DNA of 64,000 nucleotides from Enterobacterales bacterium. GTDB lineage: Bacteria; Pseudomonadota; Gammaproteobacteria; Enterobacterales; Kangiellaceae. This document shows positions 17,961-26,588 of this stretch, piece after piece. The notes below the pieces were generated by a model. The model made no database searches and was not told where the DNA came from. It was given only the letters and a program-made list of their open reading frames with translations. The translations under genes and the position numbers were made by a program. The stretch is taken from the NCBI GenBank assembly GCA_030949565.1, contig JAUZSK010000027.1, positions 1-64,000 of the forward strand. The letters run 5' to 3'. How positions within the stretch are numbered: position 1 is the first letter of the stretch; the number at the start of each line of letters is the position of its first letter.

Positions 17961-18539
17961 CTATTTATTGTCGATCAGTGGTCTAATTTTGTCATCTATC
18001 GCTTCTCGCGCCCTAAAAATACGTGAACGAACTGTTCCCACAGGGCAATCCATTGACTCAGCGATTTCTTCATAACTTAATCCATCCATCTCTCTAAGCG
18101 TAATCGCTGTTTTAAGATCTTCAGGCAATTCATCAATAGTATCAAAAATAACCTTCTTCAGTTGATCCCGCATCATCAAGCTCTCTGGCGAGGCATTTTC
18201 TTGCAATGCAACACCCACCCCAAAACTTTCGGCTTCTTGTGAATCTATGTCTGAAGCCGGTGGACGTCGTCCTTTAGCTGTGAGGTAATTTTTTGCCGTA
18301 TTAATAGCGATTCGATATAGCCAAGTATAAAAAGCGCTTTCGCCACGAAAATTAGGCAGCGCTCGATAGGCTTTAATAAAAGCATCTTGCGCTACATCAT
18401 TAATTTCGGCGTTATCGCTGATAAACCGGCTAACGATTGAAAGTATCTTACTTTGATACTTGATCACTAGCAGGTCAAAAGCGCGCTTATCGCCTCGCTG
18501 TACACGTTCAACTAGCTCGGCATCAGTTGTTTTAGTCAT
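17961..18539 (-). CDS. rpoE: RNA polymerase sigma-E factor
   Basis: ECF sigma factor for the envelope stress response, 192 residues. Region 2 is visible in DVAQDAFIKAYRALPNFRGE with FYTWLYRIAINTAKNYL, and region 4 in LREMDGLSYEEIAESMDCPV followed by GTVRSRIFRARE. It is divergent from nadB, the classic gammaproteobacterial neighbour. Confidence 0.95.
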   Translation of the reverse strand: MTKTTDAELVERVQRGDKRAFDLLVIKYQSKILSIVSRFISDNAEINDVAQDAFIKAYRALPNFRGESAFYTWLYRIAINTAKNYLTAKGRRPPASDIDSQEAESFGVGVALQENASPESLMMRDQLKKVIFDTIDELPEDLKTAITLREMDGLSYEEIAESMDCPVGTVRSRIFRAREAIDDKIRPLIDNK

Positions 18540-18864
18540 TTATTAGTCATTTTATTGTTTGGATCAATGCGACACTTTATCTTGTTATCTTGAATATAGT
18601 ACCGCATACGGAATATATGAATCCCTATTAACCATTTTAAATCCATTGATTGACCATCAAAGTCTGTATTTGGTTCAATTTTGTTTACTATCGAATCGAT
18701 TATCAATTGTAAGCTTTGATGTTTAATTATGGTCGTTTTGTAAGCATTAGTTTAAATTATATCAGATAATTTCACTTAGATTGTCTACAAATAAAATTAA
18801 ATCATTGGTAATTTTGCAAATTATTAAGCAAAATAAAGCTTTATAAAATAAAAGCTTAAAATAA
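18540..18864. other. Divergent rpoE-nadB intergenic region
   Basis: About 325 bp, AT-rich, holding the promoters of both operons. I could not pick a convincing sigma-E promoter by eye. No small gene is evident. Confidence 0.4.
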
Positions 18865-20480
18865 ATGACCATCGAACATCGATCTGACGTGTTAATTATC
18901 GGTAGCGGCGCTGCTGGACTAACCTGCGCCTTGCACCTTGCAGACCACTTTAATATCCATCTGATATGTAAAGGAAAACTATCCGAAGGGGCTACCTATT
19001 ATGCTCAAGGCGGAATTGCGGCAGTTTTGGACAATGAGGATACGATCGAATCCCACGTTAATGACACCTTGATTGCCGGTGCTGACCTGTGCAACAAAGA
19101 AAGTGTCGAATTTACCGTTAAGAACAGCAAACAAGCGATTCAATGGCTGATCGACAAAGGCGTCTCTTTTAGTTTGGAAGACCAAGCTAAAAATGAACAA
19201 GACTATCATTTAACTAGAGAAGGTGGACATAGCCATCGACGTATCATCCATGCCGCGGATGCTACCGGTAAAGCCGTACAAACCTCGCTGTCTAATGCTG
19301 TCACCAATCACCCTAACATTAAGCGATTTGAAAATTACAACGCTATTGACTTAGTTTCAACCCACAGCTTAGGAATTATCGGCGAAAGCAATCAATGCCA
19401 TGGCGCTTACGCGCTTAATCGCAGTAGCAAACAAGTCGAATCTTTCGATGCTAAATTTGTAGTGCTAGCCACTGGCGGTGCGAGTAAAGTCTACCTTTAC
19501 ACCAGTAATCCCGATATTTCTAGTGGAGATGGAATAGCCATGGCTTGGCGAAGTGGCTGCCGTGTCGCAAACTTAGAATTTAACCAATTTCATCCTACTT
19601 GCTTATTCCACAGCAAAGCTAATTCCTTTTTAATAACCGAAGCATTAAGAGGTGAAGGGGCACTGCTAAAACTCCCCAATGGTGAACGCTTTATGCAAAA
19701 TTTTGATGAGCGAGCAGAGTTGGCACCGCGCGACATTGTGGCTCGAGCCATTGACCATGAGATTAAGCGCTTAGGTGTGGATTGCGTCTACTTGGATATT
19801 AGTCATAAGGATGATGATTTCATAAAATCACATTTCCCCACCATTTATCAACGGCTGCTAAAGCTCAATATCGATATGACAAAAGAGGCGATCCCAGTGG
19901 TTCCTGCTGCCCACTATACCTGCGGTGGTGTGGTCGTGGATAATAATGCTCGCTGTGATCTTGAGCATCTTTATGCGATTGGTGAAGTCGCTTTTTACCG
20001 GCTTGCATGGTGCTAACCGTATGGCCAGTAATTCTTTGCTCGAATGTTTAGTCTTTGCCAAAGCAGCAGCAGAAGATATTATTCAACGCAAAAAACAGCT
20101 TCCCAGCATCCGACATTCCAATTCCTCAATGGGATGAAAGCCAAGTATCCGATTCTGATGAAGAGGTAGTGGTATCCCATAACTGGCATGAACTACGCCA
20201 TTTAATGTGGAATTATGTGGGTATCGTTAGAACCACCAAGCGACTAGAACGAGCCCAACGACGGATCCAATTGCTCAAGCAAGAAGTAAAAGATTATTAT
20301 TATAATTTCACCGTTACTAGTGATCTATTGGAACTGAGAAACTTAATTACTGTAGCCGAGCTAATAATCGAATGTGCCATGCGGCGTAAGGAAAGTCGGG
20401 GACTACATTATACATTGGATTACCCGAAAGTTGATAATAGCAGTAAACCACAGGATACCATTCTATCTAGAGTTCAGTAG
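18865..20480 (+). CDS. nadB: L-aspartate oxidase, two frame breaks
   Basis: FAD enzyme oxidising L-aspartate to iminoaspartate for NAD synthesis. The N-terminus has [18 protein letters not shown], then [10 protein letters not shown], and the active-site region [18 protein letters not shown]. The track stops at 20016 because of an extra T near 19995 (the reading should be [15 protein letters not shown]). A second shift near 20105 (an extra C) leads into [14 protein letters not shown] and the normal C-terminus with [14 protein letters not shown]. The corrected protein is about 537 residues, standard for NadB. Confidence 0.9.
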
Positions 20481-20498
20481 TTCACCAAAACGATATAA

Positions 20499-20625
20499 GA
20501 CAGTCACACCATGGTCAATTTCCTACAAAGACTCAGGTCAATGTCTTACAAAACAGAGTGATTTCAGAACTTTTTGTAAGAAAACAACCCAACTCGGTGT
20601 GCGAGATATCTCAAAGGTGGCTGTC
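20499..20625 (+). repeat. Dispersed structured repeat, copy D
   Basis: 127 bp from GACAGTCACACCATGG to GGTGGCTGTC, with the internal TCTTACAAAA/TTTTTGTAAGA arms and GAGATATCTC palindrome. It lies between the nadB stop and the attC of the vapBC cassette. Confidence 0.85.
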
Positions 20626-20648
20626 CATTATTTTTGTTGAGCTGAGTA

Positions 20649-20705
20649 TTCTAACGCCTAAATCAGCTGCCGATGAAGGAGGTCAGCTAGATTTTTTTGT
20701 TAGCA
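20649..20705 (-). other. attC site of the vapBC cassette
   Basis: On the minus strand TGCTAACAAAAA overlaps the vapC stop and GGCGTTAGAA closes the site 57 bp on. Inner arms ATCTAGCTGACC and GGCAGCTGATT pair with two unpaired bases, the extrahelical-base pattern of attC hairpins. Position and orientation (directly after the gene) are as expected for an integron cassette. Confidence 0.75.
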
Positions 20706-21080
20706 CTTAATTTTTTGAAAATAATTAACCTTGGGGAGCCCCTCAAAATCAATATCCTGTGTCCAAACTGTTGCATCAAAAAACATTGCTGTTGCATAAA
20801 TAATACTATTAGCCATTGGTAATTTGTATTTCAAACTAATTTTTGCGGCTGTAGTCGATAAGGCTGGAGAAAGCTCTACTATCTTTCCTTTTTGTACTGC
20901 AGATAAAGCTTGTAATAAATGATTTTCGTCACTTTCTCTTAAAATTACCTTTGATATTTCATAAATACATATTGTTGGTACTATCAATTTATTCAGTTCT
21001 TTAATTGCGGGTGCAAATTTATGTGAGTTTAATCCCCCTTCAAAATATTCTAACCAACCCGATGTATCTATAACATTCAT
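20700..21080 (-). CDS. vapC: VapC family PIN-domain toxin
   Basis: PIN-fold ribonuclease toxin, 126 residues. Conserved acids are visible: the first Asp in MNVIDTSGWLEYF, Glu in ICIYEISKV, and Asp pairs near the end in TVWTQDIDFEGL. One normal PIN position reads PMANSIIYA, where many members have D at the second acid (usually LxLADSxI); this may lower activity. It overlaps vapB by 4 bp. Confidence 0.88.
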   Translation of the reverse strand: MNVIDTSGWLEYFEGGLNSHKFAPAIKELNKLIVPTICIYEISKVILRESDENHLLQALSAVQKGKIVELSPALSTTAAKISLKYKLPMANSIIYATAMFFDATVWTQDIDFEGLPKVNYFQKIKC

Positions 21081-21283
21081 ATTCTGTCATCATCTCTTTC
21101 AAACGTAGTATTTATTCCTTTTAAAAAACCTTCAAGCTCACTGATGTCTTTTTCAGGTATAAACTCAATTCTATTTTCGTATGCTATAACCTGCATTAAC
21201 TGACCGGGGGATACGTCTAATGATTCTCTGATTTCTTTTGGGATCACCACTTGAAATTTTGGCGATACTTTAACACTTAACAT
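21077..21283 (-). CDS. vapB: VapB family AbrB-type antitoxin
   Basis: Swapped-hairpin AbrB/MazE DNA-binding antitoxin, 68 residues, with VSPKFQVVIPKEIRESLDV at the N-terminus and an acidic toxin-binding tail. AGGAG lies seven bases before the ATG. First gene of the vapBC cassette. Confidence 0.88.
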   Translation of the reverse strand: MLSVKVSPKFQVVIPKEIRESLDVSPGQLMQVIAYENRIEFIPEKDISELEGFLKGINTTFERDDDRI

Positions 21284-21674
21284 TCCATAATCTCCTATCG
21301 ATAGCGTAGAGGTATTACGTTATCGGTATCGATACTACTTATCAAGTGTTGTCTGTGCTGTCGTTTAGCGCAGGCTAGCCCGCTGTTGGGCTTCGCGTGA
21401 CGCAACTGGTTAAAATAGCGGTGATGTTTTACTACCACTATTTGGTTTTATGTCCACGGATGGACGGGCCGAAAATTGCTCCTTGCATTATCTTCACTTC
21501 CCACATCCCTGTGGGTCGTATGTCACAAAGAGTCATGGATGACGGTGTGACCTTGAGTTTTACAAAGCCTGATGATGCCATTGATATTTACTTTACTCTA
21601 AATTTTGTTGTTAGAAAATGCTTTGGATGGATTTTGCTTGACCACATCCGTCGTTTTTGTTCCCGCTTACGCCA
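21284..21674. other. Intergenic stretch between vapB and the palindromic repeat
   Basis: No recognised gene. A 47-residue minus ORF (21438-21581, starting MASSGFVKLK) is open, but I do not recognise it. Part of this could be a worn cassette. Confidence 0.3.
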
Positions 21675-21708
21675 CCCTCTCCCTACCCTCTCCCATCAAG
21701 GGAGAGGG
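21675..21708. repeat. CCCTCTCCC palindromic repeat, second copy
   Basis: Same block as at 5743-5787 with one direct unit fewer: CCCTCTCCC-ATCAA-GGGAGAGGG then ATAAAGAAA. It directly follows an attC core in both places. Confidence 0.75.
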
Positions 21709-21725
21709 ATAAAGAAAGCGATTTA

Positions 21726-23641
21726 ATCAGGATAGGGAGACACCTCACGATGCCTCTCCCCCCACACCACCGGGCATACGGATCACGTACCACGGCGGTT
21801 CGGTTAATTGAGTTAACTTTAACATTCTACAAGGCTTGGTACACCAAGTTCTTTAAAATACTTGTTGGATAAACCTTTGCGCACCGTAATATGATTACTT
21901 AAACGCCATGGGCCTCGTGCTGATTTGGCGACATTCCATGCACCGCGTCGACCTATTCCCAGCTTTCTTAGGCGTCTGTAACCTGACCTACCCCACTGTT
22001 TCAGTATATAACATCTGAGCTTGCGTCTTATCCATTTATCGAGATCGATCATGGTGGATTTAACTTCGGAGAATCCGAAATACCCTTTCCATCCTAATAG
22101 ATAAGAACGGAGATCAGAAACGATATGATTCAACGTTCTACCTCGTGTCCTTCGCGTGATAGCCCGAATATTATATTTGAATTGTTTGAACGCTTTGTCG
22201 CTTACCTTGATCCGTTTATTGCTTCCCCTTGCGGTGAAAGTGAAACCAAGAAAGCGGCGTTTCCAAGGTCGGTCAACTGCACTTTTATTCGCGTTAACGG
22301 TTAGCTTTAATTGCTTCTTCAACCATTGAGTGATTGAAGATAAAACTCGATGACCCGCACGTTCACTTCTGACATAAATATTACAGTCATCGGCATAACG
22401 AACAAATTTCAAGTCTCTGCTTTCCAGTTCTTTATCCAAATCGTCCAACAATAGATTCGCGAGCAATGGCGATAGCGGTCCGCCTTGCGGCGTACCTTCT
22501 TTGGCTTCAACCCATTGGTCATTAACTAAAGCGCCAGCATTAAGGTATCTATTAATCAGTTTTAGCACTCGTTTATCTTTGACGCGTTGTTTCACTCGGT
22601 GCATCAGCACATCATGATTCACTTTATCAAAGAACTTTTCTAAATCCATGTCGACAACCCAATGACGATTATCATTGACATAGATTTCAGAAAGCTTCAC
22701 CGCTTGGTGGGCTGAGCGTCGTGGTCTAAAACCAAAACTAAAATGGGAAAACGTTTGATCCCATTCTGGTTGTAAAATTTGAAGTAACGCTTGTTGGATA
22801 AGTCGATCGAGAACCGTTGGAATGCCAAGCTTTCGCTTGCTACCATCCGATTTGGGGATCAAGACTCGCTTGACCGCTTTCGGTTGGTAGTTTCCATTAA
22901 TCAACTGCTCTTTAATCGACGGCCAATGCAGCTTGAGAAAAGCAGGCAGATCGTCAGACTGGTCATACCGTCTATTCCTGCGCCGCCTTTTATTACGTTG
23001 CACCTTCTGAAGTGCGCGAAATAAATTCCCTCTTCTAACACGCGTTCCATGAGTAAATGGTGGTTAACCGGAGTGTCGTTTCTTTGCAACCCAGTCAATG
23101 TTTCGTCCCCACTTAAGGGCAGAACCTGCTGTTTGTCTGACGCTATACATTGGCTCATTGTTAAAGTGACTGCTCTCTTTTATTAAGCTCTTTCGAGCAC
23201 CGTTCGGACCTTCCCTTAGACATTCACTTTTAAGAAAATATATTTCTCAACCGAGTAATCACTAGTACTATGTCCTCTGCTGACTTCTCCTGTACGTTCA
23301 AGGCCAATTGCTCGACCTTCAGCGGTTTTCAACTGCACGCAGTTTCCCAGCGCAGTATCAGGAGATCTCCCGGGGTAAGACACTTAACTTTCATCGCGTA
23401 GACGCCGGATTTATAAAACGTAAGCCAATTGCAGATGGAGGGCTTAGTGGTCACGTGCCCACTGGCCCCACTTACGTCACACCTAATATCCGATTCTTGT
23501 CCATCGTCCCGCGATTTCGCGTTGAGCTTCCTTCAGACATTCCCTCACGAGTTTGCCCTTGCCCTTTCGCTAACCTTCGGCTCTGCGAATACCTGGTATC
23601 AGGACTTTCACCTGACTAGTTAAGTGCCATGCCCGGCACAC
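21726..23641 (-). mobile_element. Group II intron (probably class C, attC-targeting)
   Basis: About 1916 bp. The 5' end on the minus strand reads GTGTGCCGGGCATGGC, followed soon by GGTGAAAGTCC typical of group II domain I. The maturase ORF lies in the middle. After its stop comes a domain V-like hairpin (GAACCGCCGTGGTACG) and a domain VI-like hairpin (GGGAGAGGCATCGTGAGG), ending CCTGAT. Ends are fixed by restoration of the attC core and by comparison with the related flank at 5800. Confidence 0.8.
21819..23158 (-). pseudogene. ltrA: Group II intron reverse transcriptase/maturase, frame breaks near N-terminus
   Basis: Intron-encoded protein for splicing and retrohoming. The RT catalytic motif is RYADDCNIYV, with FGFRPRRSAHQAVK and GTPQGGPLSPLLANL, and a maturase region ending GPWRLSNHITVRKG. 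The main ORF is 21819-23003; the N-terminus is in 22901-23158. Between them the reading frame shifts two or three times around 22960-23030; the restored text reads LFRALQKVQRNKGGAGIDGM. Breaks may be sequence error or decay. Confidence 0.85.
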
Positions 23642-23751
23642 ACGCCAGTATTTGCAGCAAATTGAAGCAAAGAGTAAATTTATCTGCAAAATACACTTGT
23701 TAAATGCTACACTATGCGCATGTAGAAGCGCATGAATGTTAAGGTGGAAAT

Positions 23752-23997
23752 ATGCAAACATTATATAACTATAAAGCCCCTAAAAAACCGACAAATCTTA
23801 GTGTAAATAGTGACTTACTTAACAAGTCTAAGGCTCTAAACATCAACCTTTCCGCAACGCTGGAGCAAGCACTTAGAACAAAACTTGCCGAAAATGTGGA
23901 AAGAAAATGGAAAAAAGAAAATAAAAGAGCCATTCGGGCATACAATAACTTTGTTGAAGATAATGGCCTGTTTGCTGACGAATACCGGACTTTTTAA
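23752..23997 (+). CDS. ccdA: CcdA family antitoxin
   Basis: Antitoxin, 81 residues, with an N-terminal RHH-type segment (KPTNLSVNSDLLNKSKALNI) and the CcdA C-terminal signature ENKRAIRAYNNFVEDNGLF that binds CcdB. Its stop overlaps the ccdB start (TAATG), so the two are coupled. It faces opposite to the cassette direction given by the attC sites. Confidence 0.92.
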   Translation: MQTLYNYKAPKKPTNLSVNSDLLNKSKALNINLSATLEQALRTKLAENVERKWKKENKRAIRAYNNFVEDNGLFADEYRTF

Positions 23998-24314
23998 TGC
24001 CTCAGTTTGATATATACTTAAATCCTAACAAGAAAAGCAGAACCGTTTACCCCTTTATCATTGATATGCAAAATAACTTAGTAGATGACTTAGCAACTAG
24101 AATAGTTGCTCCGTTAGCGTTATATAGCAAGTTCAAGGATGAGGAAATTAAGAAGCTAACTCCTCGGGTCAACTATGAAGATCAAGAATTACTAATTCTT
24201 ATACCTCAAATTTCTTCCATGCCTGCTAAATTATTGAAAGAGCCAATTGGCTCACTGTCCCATTTAAGAGATGGAATTATTGCCGCGATGGACTTTGCTA
24301 TTATTGGCATTTAA
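23997..24314 (+). CDS. ccdB: CcdB family DNA gyrase toxin
   Basis: Toxin that poisons DNA gyrase, 105 residues. The opening MPQFDIYLNPNKKSRTVYPF and the C-terminal SHLRDGIIAAMDFAIIGI match CcdB, including the C-terminal residues that contact gyrase in the F-plasmid protein. Confidence 0.92.
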   Translation: MPQFDIYLNPNKKSRTVYPFIIDMQNNLVDDLATRIVAPLALYSKFKDEEIKKLTPRVNYEDQELLILIPQISSMPAKLLKEPIGSLSHLRDGIIAAMDFAIIGI

Positions 24315-24390
24315 CAGTTGATTCTGCGAAACAGATTAGCTTATGCATTCTGTCCTCAGATTTTTTTCAAGCTAGAATTAAAAAATACCA

Positions 24391-24480
24391 GACAGTCAAA
24401 CTATGGCCAATATCCTACAACAATCCGGGTCAATTACCTACAAACATTGCAGAAATGGCTTACAAAGTGAGTGGCTGATT
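24391..24480 (+). repeat. Dispersed structured repeat, diverged copy E
   Basis: Begins GACAGTCAAACTATGGCC and continues TCCTACAACAATCCGGGTCA, as in the left half of copies B and D. The right half is shortened and ends near GAGTGGCTGATT. Confidence 0.6.
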
Positions 24481-24643
24481 GCTGTTATTATTGGCTTTAT
24501 GGAATTTTCTTCAAGGATGAAGCATGGCAACCAAGCGCAGTGAATTAATAGATGATGTAAACGCGGGTTATTATCACCTGATGAGCCGTTGCGTTCGGCG
24601 AACTTTTCTGTGCGGTAAAGATAAAGAAACGGGCAGAAGTTAC

Positions 24644-24693
24644 GGCAGTTTTTTGCGTCCTGCAAAATCTGCATACAATACATCCCTGTATAT
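24644..24693 (+). repeat. REP-like palindromic element inside the RAYT gene, copy 1
   Basis: About 50 bp inserted between codons for RSY and EHR. It holds GCAGTTTTTTGCG and GCAAAATCTGC, which form an imperfect hairpin, then TACATCCCTGTA. Confidence 0.65.
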
Positions 24694-24781
24694 GAACATC
24701 GTTGCCAATGGATTGAAAACCGTATATTGGAGCTGGCGAATGTATTTGCCATTGAGGTTTATGCTTATGCGGTTATGTCCA

Positions 24782-24826
24782 CCGGTTTTCGCTCCTGCAA
24801 AACCGGCATACATTACATCCCTGTAA
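24782..24826 (+). repeat. REP-like palindromic element inside the RAYT gene, copy 2
   Basis: CCGGTTTT and AAAACCGG form a perfect 8-bp stem around CGCTCCTGC, followed by GCATACATTACATCCCTGTA. Aligned with copy 1 over its whole length, it marks the point where the RAYT catalytic region is lost. Confidence 0.65.
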
Positions 24827-25056
24827 ATAACAGGAAAATCCATAGCCTACCCAACAAATCAAAAATGCCCGCCACGATTGAATCCACCCTTGCTCATCTC
24901 AATCTACAACCCAATCAATGGCTCGGACAAGTGGAACACTTTGGTACGCATCAAGGTTATTTCGTTGGTAAACTGATTTTATTGCAGCAAAAAGCCGAAG
25001 AATTAAAGAAAAAATGGTTGAAAGGCTTTAAAACCTGCCGGAAATTAATGATTTAA

Positions 25057-25284
25057 CAACACAAAAAGTAAAATCCATCATCGTAATGCCTTTCTTAGCT
25101 CTTAGGAGATAGAGCCTCACTTGAGATTCGGATAATTAAGCGATATTCAAACAAAACAGATCCCTTCCTAAAAAGATAATTAACTTCATCACCAAACTTC
25201 AAAAAAAACGCTATTCAAGGAAGATATCATCTGATTTCTGCCTGTCTATTATTATTTTTCAGGCACCCATTCTATGAGCTAGAT
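25057..25284. other. Intergenic stretch with a repeat end
   Basis: No gene seen. Around 25246 the phrase TGCCTGTCTATTATTATTTT equals the right end of the dispersed repeat, so the end of another copy lies next to copy F. Confidence 0.4.
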
Positions 25285-25388
25285 CTTGCAAAGACTCAGG
25301 GCAATGTCTTACAAAACCGAGAAGTTTAAGGGCTTTTTGTAAGAGAACAACCCGACTTGGTGTGCGAGATATCTCAAAGCTGCCTGTC
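25285..25388 (+). repeat. Dispersed structured repeat, copy F
   Basis: Contains TCTTACAAAACCGAGAAG, TTTTTGTAAGAG, GGTGTGCGAGATATCTCAA and the end GCTGCCTGTC. Its left end is missing or replaced. Its right end supplies the stop codon of the shortened parE gene. Confidence 0.8.
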
Positions 25389-25393
25389 TATTA

Positions 25394-25615
25394 TTATTTC
25401 ATCGTATAAAATATTGAAAATGGAAAACGTCTGATCACACAACCTCTGAAATTCGAATATTTCACTTGGTACTTCTCGGGGGTTTCCAAAATAGAATTCA
25501 AACCGTTCTCTACGCAACCTAAAAACTCAAAGCCCAATCCTCGCCTTTGTTTTTCATACCAAGCAAAAGCCAACTCTACATCAGCTTTTGAACTGTCGGT
25601 ATACCGTAAATTCAT
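25394..25615 (-). pseudogene. RelE/ParE-family toxin, C-terminus lost
   Basis: Toxin of the RelE/ParE superfamily: YTDSSKADVELAFAWYEKQR and the core RRFPFSIFYT are seen. Family members are usually 95-100 residues; this one has 73 and stops in the adjoining dispersed repeat, losing the last strand and the usual RNPxxW tail. It overlaps its antitoxin by 4 bp. Probably inactive. Confidence 0.8.
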
Positions 25616-25839
25616 TTCTGACTTTCACGAAGATTTCTATGAACATCATCCCATTTGTGAAGTTTTAGATCTCCATTTTTGTATTCCGAGTATCTCTCAT
25701 CTAATTCTTTTTTTTGCCAATCGTGTAACGGTAGCTCAGAATTTCCTAGTGCAATAGAATCCCAAATATCTTCGACGAGTATCAATTTTTCGGACAAATT
25801 GAGCCTACAGGCTTCTTGTTTAATTTGCTCAGCTCTCAT
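25612..25839 (-). CDS. Addiction-module antitoxin (RelB-like, TIGR02574 type)
   Basis: 75-residue protein with RLNLSEKLILVEDIWDSIA and LHDWQKKELDERYSEY, the pattern of small antitoxins paired with ParE-like toxins. It precedes the truncated toxin gene in the usual order. Confidence 0.8.
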   Translation of the reverse strand: MRAEQIKQEACRLNLSEKLILVEDIWDSIALGNSELPLHDWQKKELDERYSEYKNGDLKLHKWDDVHRNLRESQK

Positions 25840-25876
25840 TTTAGTACCTCTATCTCGAGTTCATTATTTAATTGAC

Positions 25877-25951
25877 CATAACGTCGCCAAATAACCGGAA
25901 TTTGCGGAGCGACAGCGTAGCAAATGTCCGTGTTGATTTGACTTGTTAGGC
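25877..25951 (-). other. attC site after the hypothetical cassette gene
   Basis: Minus strand: GCCTAACAAGTCAAATCAAC starts the site and GGCGACGTTATGG ends it, 75 bp. Arms AAATCAACACGGACATTTGC and GCAAATTCCGGTTATTT pair throughout, leaving three extrahelical bases (C, A, C) on one arm only. This is a canonical attC layout. Confidence 0.85.
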
Positions 25952-25952
25952 T

Positions 25953-26539
25953 TTATTTTAACCATGGTAATTTAGGGGGAGTAGTTAACTCTGTAAGTAT
26001 TTTACTTTCTTTTTTAATTGACCGAAGTTCGCTTTCTCTAGAGATTGCATATATTTCTTGAATATAATTATCACGCTTAGGAAGTGGCTCTGGAAAACCA
26101 CCAATTATCTCCTGAGGAATTTCGTTTAGAAAATACTTCCTATCTTGTGGAGAATCTAGCTCAGTTATGATTTGTTTAGTTTTCAAATGGATAGCTTCTT
26201 TATTAATTGAGCCTTGTTTTGAATCAATTGCTTTATATAGTCTTTGAATTTTCCCGGGGGTACACAATCGTCTTTCAGTGCGGTAATACGTTTCCTTGGG
26301 AAGTTTTGCTTCACTTTTAAATGTTTTTAAAACATATTCAGAAAAGTCTTTTGAGTCTTCAGCCAAATAATCTATTCCTGACCTAAATGATCCATATGAA
26401 GCTATTCCAGCATAAATTGTCCCAACGACTGTTAACCATGCTTTAACAGATCCTTCTTCAACCAAAATATCAATATCAGGGTCAAAGCCAAAATACTCTT
26501 TAGCCGAAATGGCAGCAAGATATTCGAAGTAGTACCCCC
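25953..26539 (-). pseudogene. Hypothetical cassette protein, 5' end cut by IS3 element
   Basis: The track begins at 26465, but the frame stays open to the IS edge (EYLAAISAKEYFGFDPDIDI), so the N-terminus is probably missing. The remaining 190 or so residues include a hydrophobic stretch (LTVVGTIYAGIASYGSF) and a charged, helical C-terminal half. I do not recognise the family. Its stop lies just before the attC site, so it is an integron cassette gene. Confidence 0.6.
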
Positions 26540-26588
26540 TGTGTCAGACTAGTTGTCGCCTCTAATATTTTACTTAGAGGTACAAAAA

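Larger units (their letters stand above)
21721..23705 (-). other. attC site split by a group II intron
   Basis: Removing 21726-23641 joins minus-strand exons into an attC of about 69 bp: ATTTAAC at one end, GTTAAAT at the other (both fit RYYYAAC/GTTRRRY), and arms GTATTTTGCAG and CTGCAAATAC that pair with one unpaired base. The intron interrupts the GTTAAAT core between GT and TAAAT. Confidence 0.7.
24524..25056 (+). pseudogene. REP-associated tyrosine transposase (RAYT), broken
   Basis: The start, GYYHLMSRCVRRTFLCG, is the usual N-terminus of Y1/RAYT transposases. The next block ENRILELANVFAIEVYAYAVMS is in another frame and leads up to where the catalytic HUH motif should be; that motif and the region after it are gone. 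The C-terminal block WLGQVEHFGTHQGYF follows. Two short palindromic elements interrupt the gene. Not functional. Confidence 0.8.

Noticed and set aside
21397-21726. Plus ORF of 109 residues before the intron
   Set aside because: It runs through the CCCTCTCCC palindrome and an attC core, and has no recognisable domain; likely chance.
20499-25388. Repeats as a CRISPR array or as the cassette attC sites
   Set aside because: Units are over 100 bp, far apart and irregular, without spacers; they lack the RYYYAAC/GTTRRRY ends of attC.
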